NCBI RefSeq assembly: GCF_035658495.1
Contig: NZ_CP141944.1
Coordinates: forward strand, 2,258,001-2,322,000
DNA: 64,000 bases
Reading direction: 5' to 3'
Source of the DNA: Novosphingobium sp. RL4
GTDB taxonomy: Bacteria; Pseudomonadota; Alphaproteobacteria; Sphingomonadales; Sphingomonadaceae
Shown one piece after another: positions 52,757-64,000 of this stretch; position 1 is the stretch's first letter, and the number at the start of each line of letters is the position of its first letter. The position numbers and the translations under genes were made by a program. The notes beneath the pieces were generated by a model that made no database searches, was not told where the DNA came from, and saw only the letters and a program-made list of their open reading frames with translations.

Positions 52757-53941
52757 ATGTCGCAAGACCTGTCAGAAACGCTCCCGCGTCCCGCCGAACA
52801 TCCCCGCACAGCCGCTATCGTGGTGGCTGCAGGCAAAGGACTGCGCGCAGGCCAGCCTGTTCCCAAGCAATTTGCGCTCTGGCGCGGCAAGCCGGTGGTT
52901 CGCCATTCGGCCGAAGCGCTGGCCCGCGCGGGGGTTTCGCCGATTCTCGTCGTGATCCCCCAGGGCGCCGAGGAAATCGCCGCCGAAGCGCTGGCCGGCA
53001 TCCCCGGTGTCCAGTTGGCGAACGGCGGCGAAACCCGGCAGAAATCGGTCAGACTCGGGCTCGAAGTGCTTGTGAGCAGCCATCCCGACCGGGTTCTGAT
53101 CCACGACGCGGCCCGGCCGATTCTCCCTGGCCCCGTGATCGACAGGCTGATGGATGCCCTGGCGGTTCATGAGGCGGCGATTCCCGTGCTGACCGTCGTG
53201 GACAGCCTCGCTCACGCCGAGCCCGGCGAGGTTTGGCAGATGATGGGCGCCCCTGCCCGCCGCGAGGATCTTCGCCGCGTACAGACCCCTCAGGCCTTCC
53301 GCTTCCCCGAAATCCTCGCCGCCCACCGCGCATGGGACGGGCCGACCACCGCCGGAGACGACGCGCAGGTGGCGCAGGCGTCCGGCATGGGTATCGCGCT
53401 CGTCGAAGGAGACGAAGCCTTGCACAAGCTGACATATGCCGCGGACTTCGCCGGCGCCCTGCCGCCGATCCGCGTCGGCACCGGTTATGACGTCCACCGT
53501 CTGGAAGAAGGCGAGGAACTCTGGCTTTGCGGCGTGAAGATCGCCCATACCCACGGACTATCCGGCCATAGCGATGCCGATGTCGCCATCCACGCGCTGG
53601 TCGACGCTTTACTCGGCGCCGTGGGCAAGGGCGACATCGGCCAGCACTTCCCGCCCAGCGACCCCCAGTGGAAGGGCGCTGCATCCGACCGGTTCCTGGC
53701 ACATGCCGCGAAGCTCGTGGCCGAGGCCGGCTATGCGCTTGGCAATGCGGACGTGACGATCATCTGCGAAGCGCCCAAGATCGGCCCGCACCGCGAAGCC
53801 ATGCGGGCTCGCCTCGCCGAAATCCTCGGCGCCGATCCCTCCCTTGTCAGCGTGAAGGCAACCACGACCGAGAAGCTGGGTTTCACTGGCAGGGCAGAGG
53901 GAATCGCCTGCCAGGCTGCGGTCAGCCTGGTCAGGATTTAA
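52757..53941 (+). CDS. ispDF: Bifunctional IspD/IspF of the MEP isoprenoid pathway
   Basis: A 394-residue fusion. Residues about 15-235 are IspD (MEP cytidylyltransferase; '[21 protein letters not shown]', '[10 protein letters not shown]'). Residues about 236-394 are IspF (MECDP synthase; '[20 protein letters not shown]', '[33 protein letters not shown]', '[20 protein letters not shown]'). The fusion is normal in many Alphaproteobacteria. Divergent from dusB with a ~100-bp shared promoter region. Confidence 0.96.
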   Translation: MSQDLSETLPRPAEHPRTAAIVVAAGKGLRAGQPVPKQFALWRGKPVVRHSAEALARAGVSPILVVIPQGAEEIAAEALAGIPGVQLANGGETRQKSVRLGLEVLVSSHPDRVLIHDAARPILPGPVIDRLMDALAVHEAAIPVLTVVDSLAHAEPGEVWQMMGAPARREDLRRVQTPQAFRFPEILAAHRAWDGPTTAGDDAQVAQASGMGIALVEGDEALHKLTYAADFAGALPPIRVGTGYDVHRLEEGEELWLCGVKIAHTHGLSGHSDADVAIHALVDALLGAVGKGDIGQHFPPSDPQWKGAASDRFLAHAAKLVAEAGYALGNADVTIICEAPKIGPHREAMRARLAEILGADPSLVSVKATTTEKLGFTGRAEGIACQAAVSLVRI

Positions 53942-53951
53942 GGAGCCTACG

Positions 53952-54509
53952 ATGCCTGCTTTCCGCAAGATGCTCACTTTAGCCGCGGTGTCCGCGCTCG
54001 CGATCCTGCCCGGCGTGGCAAGTGCCCAGCAGTCCGCCTGCCTGACCAAGGTCGAGGCGCGATCCCTGTTCGGCTATGCCCTTCCCCAGGTCATTTCCGG
54101 CACCAGCAAACGGTGCGCCCAGGTCTTGCCCAGCGATTCCTACCTGCGCAATCACGGCGCCGAACTCGTCGCCCGCTATACGGCGCAGAAAAGTCGTTAC
54201 TGGCCTGAAGCCAAGATCGCCTTCCTAAAGCTGGGCGAAGGCAAGGATGCGCAAGTCGGCCAGTTCGCGCGCAATCTTCCCGACGAATCGCTTCGTCCGC
54301 TCGTCGACATCACTGTCGAGGGGATGGTCTCGCAGGGTCTTCCGCTGAAATCCTGCGACAAGGTCGATCTCGCGCTCGACCTGCTCTCCCCTCTCCCGCC
54401 CGAAAACACCGCCGGCCTCATCGCGCTGCTCATCGAAGTCACCTCGAAGGCTGACGAAGTGGCGCCCGGCAAGGCGAAGCTCGGCGGCTTCACTCTCTGC
54501 AAGGACTGA
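53952..54509 (+). CDS. Exported protein of unknown function
   Basis: A 185-residue protein with a clear signal peptide (1-25, 'LPGVASAQ'). The mature part is mostly helical with four cysteines (near residues 29, 52, 134 and 183) that could form disulfides, and charged segments such as 'HGAELVARYTAQKSRYWPEAKIAFLKLGEGKD'. It starts 10 bases after ispDF and ends one base before the CinA gene, so it is co-transcribed. No family recognised; probably periplasmic. Confidence 0.7.
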   Translation: MPAFRKMLTLAAVSALAILPGVASAQQSACLTKVEARSLFGYALPQVISGTSKRCAQVLPSDSYLRNHGAELVARYTAQKSRYWPEAKIAFLKLGEGKDAQVGQFARNLPDESLRPLVDITVEGMVSQGLPLKSCDKVDLALDLLSPLPPENTAGLIALLIEVTSKADEVAPGKAKLGGFTLCKD

Positions 54510-54510
54510 C

Positions 54511-55038
54511 ATGTCTGGCAACATCCTATTCCCGCAGGACCTCTACGATCTCGCCGTGCGCGTGATCGCCGAAAACAAGGCGGTCGGCCGCAAGGTCGCA
54601 CTGGCCGAGAGCTGCACGGGTGGCCTCGTCTGCGCCGCGCTGACCGAAGTGGCCGGCTCCTCCGCCGTGCTCGACCGCGGATTCGTGACCTATTCGAACG
54701 AATCGAAGCAGGAGATGCTGGGGGTCGCGTCGGATATCATCGACACGCTTGGCGCGGTTTCACCGGCTACGGCATGGGCGATGGCGCAAGGGGCGATCAC
54801 GCACAGCAATGCCGACGTGGCGGTCGCGATCAGCGGCATTGCCGGGCCCGAAGGCGGCAGCGAACTCAAGCCGGTGGGAACCGTGGTCTTCGCCCGCGCG
54901 CATCGCGGCGAGGAAGAGGTCCATGCCGAACAGAAGCTGATCGAAGGTGCGAACCGCGCTGAAATCCGCCACCACGCGGCAGTGGTCGCGCTGGAACTGC
55001 TGCTGCCTGGAACCGAGTTGCCCGCCTACGCGGACTGA
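54511..55038 (+). CDS. pncC: CinA-family nicotinamide-nucleotide amidohydrolase (PncC-type)
   Basis: A 175-residue stand-alone CinA C-terminal domain. 'KVALAESCTGGLVCAALTEVAGSSAVLDRGFVTYSNESK' carries the catalytic Ser/Thr region, followed by 'ADVAVAISGIAGPEGGSELKPVGTV'. It deamidates NMN to nicotinate mononucleotide for NAD recycling. The N-terminal MoCF-like domain of long CinA is absent. A strong hairpin follows the stop. Confidence 0.92.
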   Translation: MSGNILFPQDLYDLAVRVIAENKAVGRKVALAESCTGGLVCAALTEVAGSSAVLDRGFVTYSNESKQEMLGVASDIIDTLGAVSPATAWAMAQGAITHSNADVAVAISGIAGPEGGSELKPVGTVVFARAHRGEEEVHAEQKLIEGANRAEIRHHAAVVALELLLPGTELPAYAD

Positions 55039-55043
55039 GCGTT

Positions 55044-55071
55044 CATCGTCCCGGATCGCTCCGGGACGATG
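55044..55071. terminator. Bidirectional terminator-like hairpin between pncC and the RatA gene
   Basis: CATCGTCCCGGA (55044-55055) pairs perfectly with TCCGGGACGATG (55060-55071) around a TCGC tetraloop: 12 base pairs, very stable. It fills the 42-bp gap between two convergent genes. No long U-run on either side, but position and symmetry suit a shared terminator. Confidence 0.7.
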
Positions 55072-55080
55072 CCTGTCCGG

Positions 55081-55521
55081 TCAGACCGGTTCGCCGTAAA
55101 GTTCGTGGGCGCGGGTTTCGAAGGCGGCCACCATCTTGCGGAAGGCCTTGTCGAAATACTGGCCTGCCAGCTTCTCGAACAGGGCGTTGCGGAAGCTGAA
55201 GCGCACGTCGAATTCGATATCGCAGCTATGCGCATCGACCGGATGGAACGTCCAGTGGTTGTGCAGGTCCTTCATCGGCCCGTCGACATAGTGGACCTTG
55301 ATCTCGCGCGCGCGAACCTTCTCGACGCGCGAGGTGAACTTTTCGCGCAGGGCCTTGAAGCCGACCAGCATGTCCGCGACCATTTCGGTTCCGGTGTCGG
55401 ACTTCACCCGGGTGGCGACCACCCAGGGCAGGAATTCCTGATAACGGCCGACATCGGCTACGAGGTCGAACATCTGCTCGGCGCTGTAGGGCAAGCGCTG
55501 GGTTTCGTGGATTCCGGGCAC
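55081..55521 (-). CDS. RatA/COQ10-family START-domain protein
   Basis: A 146-residue polyketide-cyclase/START-like protein: 'HETQRLPYSAEQMFDLVADVGRYQEFLPWVVATRV' opens the ligand cavity, and 'VHYVDGPMKDLHNHWTFHPVD' and 'CDIEFDVRFSFRNALFEKLAGQYFDKAF' complete the fold. Alphaproteobacterial members resemble COQ10 and probably bind ubiquinone; the E. coli relative RatA is reported as a ribosome-association toxin. It is 16 bp downstream of lipA. Confidence 0.9.
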   Translation of the reverse strand: MPGIHETQRLPYSAEQMFDLVADVGRYQEFLPWVVATRVKSDTGTEMVADMLVGFKALREKFTSRVEKVRAREIKVHYVDGPMKDLHNHWTFHPVDAHSCDIEFDVRFSFRNALFEKLAGQYFDKAFRKMVAAFETRAHELYGEPV

Positions 55522-55537
55522 AGTAACGTCTTCCGGC

Positions 55538-56491
55538 TCAGCGCGGCGTCTTTGTCAGCGCGGCCTTGGCCAGTTGCGCTTCGCGGGCGGCGCGCATTTC
55601 GGCGAAATCCTTGCCGGCATGATAGCTCGAACGCGTCAGCGGCGAGGATGCGACCTGCAGGAAACCCTTCGCACGGGCGATGGCGCCATAGGCATCGAAC
55701 GCCTTGGGGGTCACGAATTCCTTGACCTCGGCGTGCTTCGGCGTGGGACGCAGGTACTGACCCATGGTCAGGAAATCGATATCGGCGCAGCGCATGTCAT
55801 CCATGACCTGGTGGACTTCGAGGCGCTCCTCGCCCAAGCCCAGCATCACGCCGGACTTGGTGAAGATCTTCGGATCGTGGGCCTTGACCTCTTCCAGCAG
55901 GCGCAGTGACGCATAGTAACGGGCGCCGGGGCGGATGGTGGGATAAAGGCGGGGCACGGTCTCGAGGTTGTGGTTGTAGACGTCGGGGCCGGCCGCCACG
56001 ATCGCCTCGATCGCGCGGCGCATCTTGCCGCGGAAATCGGGCGTGAGAATTTCGATCGTGGTCGACGGAGTCGCGGCGCGCAGGGCCTGGATCACCTTCA
56101 CGAACTGGTGGGCGCCGCCATCGGGCAGGTCGTCCCGGTCGACCGAGGTGATGACGATGTGCTCAAGACCCGTCTTGAGCGCCAGTTCGGCGACATGTTC
56201 CGGTTCGGAAGGGTCCACGCGGCCGGGCATTCCGGTCTTCACATTGCAGAACGCGCAGGCGCGTGTGCAGGTGTCGCCCAGAATCATCACCGTGGCGTGC
56301 TTCTTCGTCCAGCATTCGCCGATGTTCGGGCAGGCCGCTTCTTCGCAGACCGTGTTGAGCTTGAGATCCCGCATGAGCTGGCGCGTTTCGCCATAACCCT
56401 TGCTGGTCGGCGCCTTGACGCGGATCCAGTCAGGCTTGCGCTGACGTTCGGGCTTCTGCTCGGGGCTCGGCACGGAGGAAAGGTCGTTCAT
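55538..56491 (-). CDS. lipA: Lipoyl synthase
   Basis: A 317-residue radical-SAM enzyme inserting sulfur into octanoyl-protein. The auxiliary cluster motif '[13 protein letters not shown]' (CX4CX5C) and the radical-SAM '[10 protein letters not shown]' (CX3CX2C) are both complete, with '[14 protein letters not shown]' and 'GLGE' later. The ATG at 56491 gives the normal N-terminus; upstream residues run toward the divergent carbonic anhydrase gene. Co-transcribed with the RatA-like gene. Confidence 0.96.
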   Translation of the reverse strand: MNDLSSVPSPEQKPERQRKPDWIRVKAPTSKGYGETRQLMRDLKLNTVCEEAACPNIGECWTKKHATVMILGDTCTRACAFCNVKTGMPGRVDPSEPEHVAELALKTGLEHIVITSVDRDDLPDGGAHQFVKVIQALRAATPSTTIEILTPDFRGKMRRAIEAIVAAGPDVYNHNLETVPRLYPTIRPGARYYASLRLLEEVKAHDPKIFTKSGVMLGLGEERLEVHQVMDDMRCADIDFLTMGQYLRPTPKHAEVKEFVTPKAFDAYGAIARAKGFLQVASSPLTRSSYHAGKDFAEMRAAREAQLAKAALTKTPR

Positions 56492-56575
56492 GGCGTCCAG
56501 ATAGTCGCAAGCTTGCCTGCTTGCCAGTGCGAATATCCGCTCTATGGGTTGCGTGCGTTTCAATGGAGGCAACCC

Positions 56576-57244
56576 ATGACAGATTCCAACGCCCCGCAAT
56601 CAGAACAACGCGTCCTCGATACCCTGATCGACGGCTATCGCCGGTTCCGCAACAGCGGGTGGAGCCCCCACCGAGAGCGTTGGGAGCGTCTCAGCGAGGG
56701 GCAGCAACCCGAAGTGATGATCGTGGCCTGTTCCGACAGCCGCGTTGACCCTTCGCAGATCTTCGACGTCGATCCGGGCGAAATCTTCGTGGTCCGCAAT
56801 GTTGCGGCGCTCGTTCCGCCCTTCGAGACCACGCCCGGCCACCACGGTGTTTCCGCTGCTCTTGAATTCGCGGTACAGGTGCTGAAGGTGAAGGAAATCG
56901 TGGTCATGGGCCACGGCATGTGCGGCGGCTGCAAGGCGGCGCTCACGCAGGAGCTCCACGGCGCCGAGCCGGGACAAGGCGGTTTCATCGCTGACTGGAT
57001 TTCGATGCTGGATGAGGCCCGCGCTCCCGTCGCCGCGCAATTCGGCACGACCGGACGCCCGGCCGAACGCCAGATGGAGCAGGCCGCGGTGCGCGTCAGC
57101 ATCGACAATCTGATGACGTTCCCCTGCGTTCGCCACAAGGTGAAGACCGGTGAACTCAAGCTGCGCGGCGCGTTCTTCGCGATCTCAGACGGGCAGCTTC
57201 ATCTGATGGATGACGCCAGCGGAAAATTCGCACCGATTTCCTGA
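56576..57244 (+). CDS. can: Beta-carbonic anhydrase
   Basis: A 222-residue zinc enzyme. Zinc ligands Cys52 ('[11 protein letters not shown]', with the Asp54-Arg56 dyad), His113 and Cys116 ('[12 protein letters not shown]') are present. It interconverts CO2 and bicarbonate for carboxylases and pH control. The ATG at 56576 has GGAGG 8-12 bases upstream; the frame runs open far upstream antisense to lipA, without similarity. A strong terminator follows. Confidence 0.94.
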   Translation: MTDSNAPQSEQRVLDTLIDGYRRFRNSGWSPHRERWERLSEGQQPEVMIVACSDSRVDPSQIFDVDPGEIFVVRNVAALVPPFETTPGHHGVSAALEFAVQVLKVKEIVVMGHGMCGGCKAALTQELHGAEPGQGGFIADWISMLDEARAPVAAQFGTTGRPAERQMEQAAVRVSIDNLMTFPCVRHKVKTGELKLRGAFFAISDGQLHLMDDASGKFAPIS

Positions 57245-57264
57245 CCCTTCGGGAAACGGCAAAA

Positions 57265-57299
57265 GAAAAGGGCGGCGGGTTATTCCCGCCGCCCTTTTC
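57265..57299. terminator. Bidirectional rho-independent terminator
   Basis: GAAAAGGGCGGCGGG (57265-57279) pairs perfectly with CCCGCCGCCCTTTTC (57285-57299) across a TTATT loop: a 15-bp stem. A T-rich tail (GTGTTTTT) follows on the plus strand, and on the minus strand the stem runs into TTTTCTTTTG. It serves the convergent carbonic anhydrase gene and the secreted repeat-protein gene. Confidence 0.92.
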
Positions 57300-57324
57300 G
57301 TGTTTTTGGCCAGGTTACGTCGGC

Positions 57325-58674
57325 TTACGAGGCCGGCGTAGCCTTGGAAGCGGCATAAGCCGACCAGAGCTTGGCGATCGGTGCGCGCGTGCCGGTGACC
57401 TTGGCGAGGCTGGCCTGCGCATCGGCGGCCTTGCCCTGCATGGCCTGAGCCATGCCGAGGCGGAGATTCGCCTTGTTGGCATCGACGCCGGGCTTGCCGA
57501 GCGCGACCTTGTAAAGTTCTTCGGCCTTCGCGTACTGCTCGTAGCTCAGGAAGACGTCCGCCGAGCCGGTCACGGAGGCGGCCGTTGCGGCAGGCTTGAG
57601 AGCGTCGCGTTCGGCGGCCGGAAGCGATGCCTTGTCCGCAGCAACGCGGCCAGCGCTGTTGGCACGGTCCTGGCCGACCTCGGCCTGGGTCAGAAGACCC
57701 TTCGCAAGGCCCTGGTCCATGACCTTGACGGCTTCGCCCGGGAACGCGCGCGGATCGACGTTCTGGATATATTCGAAGTAGTCCCGCTTGTCCTTCATCG
57801 AGCCCGTCGCGAACATCAGGCGCATCAGGTCGATGTTTTCCTGGTTCTGGAGCGAGGCAAGCTGGCGCACGATCGAGATCGAGATATTCCACGACGCCAC
57901 GCTGGGGTAGTACTGCGCCAGCATGGCGGCATATTCGGTCGACGGCGCAAGTTGCTTGGCGTCGTAGGAGGCCTGGAGCGCGCTACGGATCGAGCTTTCG
58001 TTCGGCTTGGTGCCGTTTGCCTTCGCCGCCTCAAGCTCCTTCTGGACCATGGCCAGAGCCGCCTGCGGGTTGTTCGAACGCTTGTAGGAATCCGCCAGCA
58101 GCGGCTGGATCATGTTCTGCTGGTCACGGTAACCCGCGTCGAAGGACTGCTGGAGATAGCGTGCGGCAACGTCGTACTGCGCGCTCTGATAAGCGGTGAC
58201 GCCGGCAAGATACTGGACCTGACCCAGCGTTTCCGGGCTGGTCTGGCCGCTGTCGAGCATCATGACGAGACCCTTGTGCTGCAAGGCGGGGTCATTCATC
58301 AGAACGCCGACATTGCGCGTCATCTCGCCCTGCTTGAGCTTGTCGATCGGCTGCTGCGCGGCTGCGCCCGCCGTCTGGAGCTGCGCCAGGATACCGCCCA
58401 TGGCCGCGTCCACTTCGGCGCGCGCGGCAGCCTTCTCGGCATCCGTCTGCGCGGCCTTGGCCTTGTCCGAGGCGGCCTTCACTGCGGGATTTGCCTGGGC
58501 GTCGGCAATAGCCTTGTCCACCGGAGCGGCGACGGCGGCGTATTCCTTCGAGAACGTCGCCTTGGCAGGCGCCTTTTCCTTGGCGACAGCAGCCACGGGA
58601 GCAACCGCGGCGGCCATTCCGCCAGTCATGGCCACAGCCAGGGCAACACGGGAAATCAGGAACTTGCGAGCCAT
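57325..58674 (-). CDS. Exported TPR-like helical repeat protein, function unknown
   Basis: A 449-residue protein with a signal peptide (1-32, 'VAAVAKE'), an Ala/Lys-rich first part (about 35-110) and then helical repeats resembling tetratricopeptides. Examples are 'YLAGVTAYQSAQYDVAARYLQQSFDAGYRD', 'LADSYKRSNNPQAALAMVQKELEAAKANG' and 'YEQYAKAEELYKVALGKPGVDANKANLRLGMAQAMQGKAADAQASLAKV'. It is likely periplasmic, perhaps a scaffold. It stands alone between a terminator and the gyrA promoter region; GAGTAGG lies upstream of the start on that strand. Confidence 0.78.
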   Translation of the reverse strand: MARKFLISRVALAVAMTGGMAAAVAPVAAVAKEKAPAKATFSKEYAAVAAPVDKAIADAQANPAVKAASDKAKAAQTDAEKAAARAEVDAAMGGILAQLQTAGAAAQQPIDKLKQGEMTRNVGVLMNDPALQHKGLVMMLDSGQTSPETLGQVQYLAGVTAYQSAQYDVAARYLQQSFDAGYRDQQNMIQPLLADSYKRSNNPQAALAMVQKELEAAKANGTKPNESSIRSALQASYDAKQLAPSTEYAAMLAQYYPSVASWNISISIVRQLASLQNQENIDLMRLMFATGSMKDKRDYFEYIQNVDPRAFPGEAVKVMDQGLAKGLLTQAEVGQDRANSAGRVAADKASLPAAERDALKPAATAASVTGSADVFLSYEQYAKAEELYKVALGKPGVDANKANLRLGMAQAMQGKAADAQASLAKVTGTRAPIAKLWSAYAASKATPAS

Positions 58675-58991
58675 CCAGGCCTACTCCTCATCAAGACACG
58701 TGGAGGCGCGCCCGAAAGCGGGACTCCGTAAAAATTGCAGTGCCGGTTTGGCGTCGAATTGAACGCTTGGCAACCTCGCCCGGCGATTAGAAGGCCGCCA
58801 CTGAACGCTGATTGAATGCAATTCGTCGCAGCCCGAACGGTTCCCTGCGCCTCGCAAGACCAACTCGCCCCATAAGTGTGGAAAAAGAGCGCCTCCTTGG
58901 CGCGGTGGCACCTGTTCAGGTGGCTTTCCCCCCGCGCATGTCCTAGGGCGATCCATCACCCTTTGTCCCGCAGCAACGAACGATCCAGCGC
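58675..58991. other. 317-bp divergent intergenic region upstream of gyrA
   Basis: No gene is supported here. It must hold the promoters of the leftward repeat-protein gene and of rightward gyrA. A small perfect dyad, CACCTG-TT-CAGGTG, lies at 58909-58922, about 70 bp before the gyrA start, and could be a leader hairpin or operator. I could not place a convincing -35/-10 pair. Confidence 0.5.
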
Positions 58992-61816
<2,825 letters not shown>

Positions 61817-61820
<4 letters not shown>

Positions 61821-62161
61821 GCGATACCGTCGCCTACAAGATTCTGAACGGGGAGCAGCTTGAACGGCTGCTCTCCGACGGGGTCTTCACCGGCGCGCCT
61901 GTCGATCTGGCGGACGGTTACATCCATATGTCGACCGCCGATCAGGCGCAGGAAACGCTGGACAAGCACTTCGCCGGACAGACCGGCCTCGCTATTGCCG
62001 TGGTAGACCTCGGCGTGCTGGGCGATGCGGTGAAGTGGGAAGTCTCGCGTGGCGGCGCGCTGTTTCCGCACATCTATGCCGATCTTCCGCTCTCTGCCGT
62101 GCTTGCTCACGGGCCCGTGGTTCGTGGTGATGACGGGAATCTGATCCTGCCCCCGGCCTGA
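61817..62161 (+). CDS. DUF952 family protein
   Basis: A 114-residue protein: '[50 protein letters not shown]', then '[27 protein letters not shown]', the DUF952 pattern resembling an ADP-ribosyltransferase-like fold. The start is GTG, overlapping the gyrA stop, so it is translationally coupled to gyrase. Function unknown. Confidence 0.88.
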
Positions 62162-62165
62162 ACGT

Positions 62166-62795
62166 TCAGTCCGGGCGTGACCGCAATTCGCCGGTCACCC
62201 CCGTTGCCAGCACCAGATTTCCGACAAAGAACAGTGGCCAGGCGAATTGCCAGGACGGCCATTCCAGCGCGATCAGGCAGGCCACGACCACGATCAGCGC
62301 GCCGCTTCCGACCCGCGCACGCACGAAAGTGCTGGCCCAGGCGCTTGCCGCCATCCCGCCGAGTGCCAGCCCTTGAAATGCCGGCGCCGCTCCTCGGTCG
62401 GTGTTCGTCAGTAACAGGAAAACAAGCGGGGTCAGCAGTAGCAGCGCTGTGGCGAAGATCTTCCGGGCCATCGCAAGATCGCGGCGCAAATGGTTCAGAA
62501 ACAGAGCAATTCCCATGACGTGCCCGATAATCATCAGAACCGTGGCCGGGTAGTCGTAGAGGTCATGGAGCGCCGCACCTGTCCCTTCCAACACCAGCAT
62601 CGCAGCCAGAGTCCGGGTGTCCTTCCCGCGATGCCGCAAGACCGCATAAACGGCCAGAAGGAGGAAAGGCAGCGCCTTGAGCGCCAGCAGATAAAGCCCC
62701 GGCATCGTGCTGTTGCGACACCATAGGAACAGAACCGCCGCGACTATGGCCGCAAGCAGCCAGGGGCGGCGTTCGATCAGGGCGCGCTTGGGCAT
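62166..62795 (-). CDS. YhhN/lysoplasmalogenase-family membrane protein
   Basis: A 209-residue protein with about eight membrane helices. The 'LLALKALPFLLLAVYAVLRHRGKDTRTLAAMLVLEGTGAALHDL' segment keeps the Lys-Pro and acidic residues of the YhhN family, whose animal members hydrolyse lysoplasmalogen vinyl ethers. The ATG at 62795 is preferred; the upstream extension is basic and non-family. It converges with the DUF952 gene, 4 bp apart. The assignment is by pattern and moderately sure. Confidence 0.72.
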   Translation of the reverse strand: MPKRALIERRPWLLAAIVAAVLFLWCRNSTMPGLYLLALKALPFLLLAVYAVLRHRGKDTRTLAAMLVLEGTGAALHDLYDYPATVLMIIGHVMGIALFLNHLRRDLAMARKIFATALLLLTPLVFLLLTNTDRGAAPAFQGLALGGMAASAWASTFVRARVGSGALIVVVACLIALEWPSWQFAWPLFFVGNLVLATGVTGELRSRPD

Positions 62796-62894
62796 TCGCT
62801 GAACTCTCCGGTTGCGGCGCGGCTTCGGGATTTGCCTTTTTAGCCGCAGCACCACCCTTCCCTGATGCCACGCAAAGGTCTAGGCGCAAGCGCC

Positions 62895-64000
62895 ATGACA
62901 CAAGACGTCCACATCATCGGCGGCGGCCTGGCCGGCAGCGAGGCCGCCTGGCAACTTGGGCGGCGCGGTTTCCGCGTCCGTCTCTCGGAAATGCGCGGAA
63001 CCGGAGAGCGTAGCCCCGCCCACCAGGGCGACGGTCTGGCAGAACTGGTCTGCTCCAATTCCTTCCGCTCCGACGACCACGAGAAGAACGCCGTAGGCCT
63101 GCTGCACCATGAGATGCGCGGCTGCGATTCGCTGATCATGTCTGCCGCGGCCAAGGCACAGGTGCCTGCCGGTTCGGCACTGGCAGTGGACCGCGATGTC
63201 TTCTCCGCCGAAGTGGAAGCTCGGCTGTCGGCCTTGCCCAATGTCGAGATCGTGCGAGAGCGGATCGACACGCTCCCCGAAACCGGAACGACCATCGTTG
63301 CCACCGGTCCGCTGACGGCGGAAATGCTCGCCGGCAGCATCGGCCGCGCGACCGGAGCTGACAGCCTTGCCTTCTTCGACGCCATAGCGCCGATCGTTTA
63401 TCGTGACTCGATCGACATGGACGTATGCTGGATGGCTTCCCGCTGGGACAAGGGCGAAACCAAGGACTACATCAACTGCCCGATGGACAAGGACCAGTAC
63501 CTTGCGTTCCATCAGGCCCTCCTCGACGGCGAGAAGACCGCCTTCAAGGAATGGGAAGAAAATACCCCCTACTTCGACGGATGCATGCCTATCGAGGTCA
63601 TGGCCGAGCGCGGCGTCGAAACGCTGCGATTCGGACCGATGAAGCCGGTCGGGCTCGACAACCCGCACTGGGCGACCCCGGAACATCCCAATGGCCGCTG
63701 GGCCTATGCGGTCGTCCAGCTCCGCCAGGACAACAAACTCGGCACGATCTGGAACATGGTCGGCTTCCAGACCAAGCTGAAGCATGCCGAGCAGGTTCGC
63801 CTGTTCCGAACGATCCCGGGCCTGGAGAATGCCGAATTCGCGCGGCTCGGCGGACTTCACCGTAACACGTTCCTCAACTCGCCGATCCTGCTGGACCGCC
63901 AGCTTCGCCTCAAGACCGCACCCCATGTGCGGTTCGCAGGCCAGATCACCGGCTGCGAAGGCTATGTCGAAAGCGCCGCAGTGGGGCTGATGGCCGGACT
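62895..64000 (+). CDS. trmFO: Methylenetetrahydrofolate-tRNA-(uracil-5-)-methyltransferase TrmFO, 3' end beyond window
   Basis: The open frame runs from the ATG at 62895 to the window edge (368 codons seen, no stop). '[23 protein letters not shown]' is the FAD dinucleotide fold; '[12 protein letters not shown]' and '[10 protein letters not shown]' are TrmFO signatures, followed by '[15 protein letters not shown]', '[10 protein letters not shown]', '[11 protein letters not shown]' and 'HRNTFLNSP'. It forms m5U54 in tRNA with a folate donor. The family is usually about 440-460 residues, so roughly 80-90 are missing. Confidence 0.95.
   Translation, partial: MTQDVHIIGGGLAGSEAAWQLGRRGFRVRLSEMRGTGERSPAHQGDGLAELVCSNSFRSDDHEKNAVGLLHHEMRGCDSLIMSAAAKAQVPAGSALAVDRDVFSAEVEARLSALPNVEIVRERIDTLPETGTTIVATGPLTAEMLAGSIGRATGADSLAFFDAIAPIVYRDSIDMDVCWMASRWDKGETKDYINCPMDKDQYLAFHQALLDGEKTAFKEWEENTPYFDGCMPIEVMAERGVETLRFGPMKPVGLDNPHWATPEHPNGRWAYAVVQLRQDNKLGTIWNMVGFQTKLKHAEQVRLFRTIPGLENAEFARLGGLHRNTFLNSPILLDRQLRLKTAPHVRFAGQITGCEGYVESAAVGLMAG

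Overview
This window is GC-rich alphaproteobacterial DNA, most likely from a Sphingomonadales member (Novosphingobium/Sphingobium-like). Evidence for this is the fused ispDF gene, the dusB-ntrBC-ntrYX-hfq-hflX gene order, a tandem-domain Hfq and sphingomonad-style small proteins. It splits at a tRNA-Ser(UGA) gene (33919-34008, minus strand).

Left part (1-33951): an integrative and conjugative element (ICE) whose far end lies outside the window. The backbone genes are a DUF736 protein, a VirB1-like lytic transglycosylase, a DUF3363-type HUH relaxase, a XRE regulator with a DUF2285-like gene, the coupling protein TraG, a CopG-like protein, and a complete trb mating-pair set (trbB-C-D-E-J-K-L-F-G-I) ending in a DUF2274 gene. 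These are followed by an 87-residue orphan, a TumE/TumA toxin-antitoxin pair and a large serine recombinase whose last ten codons lie antisense in the tRNA-Ser gene.

Between relaxase and traG sit two cargo blocks. Block 1 (3.7-10.6 kb) holds a LysR-controlled three-gene set (alpha/beta-barrel protein, tautomerase-like protein, metallo-beta-lactamase-fold hydrolase), a second LysR with a DJ-1/PfpI protein and an MFS exporter, and a third LysR. Next comes a frameshifted, diverged copy of the relaxase 3' end (about 10716-11003). Block 2 (11.2-17.8 kb) holds an AraC regulator divergent from an AaeXAB-like aromatic-acid efflux operon with its own outer-membrane factor, then a LysR paralogous to the one closing block 1. 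The remnant plus the repeated LysR suggest that this ICE is a fusion of two related elements.

Right part (33.9-64 kb): core chromosome. It carries a peptidoglycan-to-nucleotide operon (MltB-like transglycosylase, RlpA-like SPOR protein, D-Ala-D-Ala carboxypeptidase, tmk, holB, metG, tatD, an MBL hydrolase, a small membrane protein, mazG). On the other strand is the nitrogen-control block dusB-ntrB-ntrC-ntrY-ntrX followed by hfq-hflX. Then come ispDF, a secreted orphan, a CinA-type amidohydrolase, a RatA/COQ10 protein, lipA, a beta-carbonic anhydrase, a secreted repeat protein, gyrA, a DUF952 protein, a YhhN-family membrane protein and trmFO, cut by the window end.

No CRISPR array, rRNA or intact insertion sequence was seen. 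The main points for follow-up are the ICE fusion scar, recombinase/tRNA overlap, LysR-barrel-tautomerase-MBL set, several clean operator-like palindromes, a hairpin occluding the trbB start, and the asymmetric tandem Hfq.
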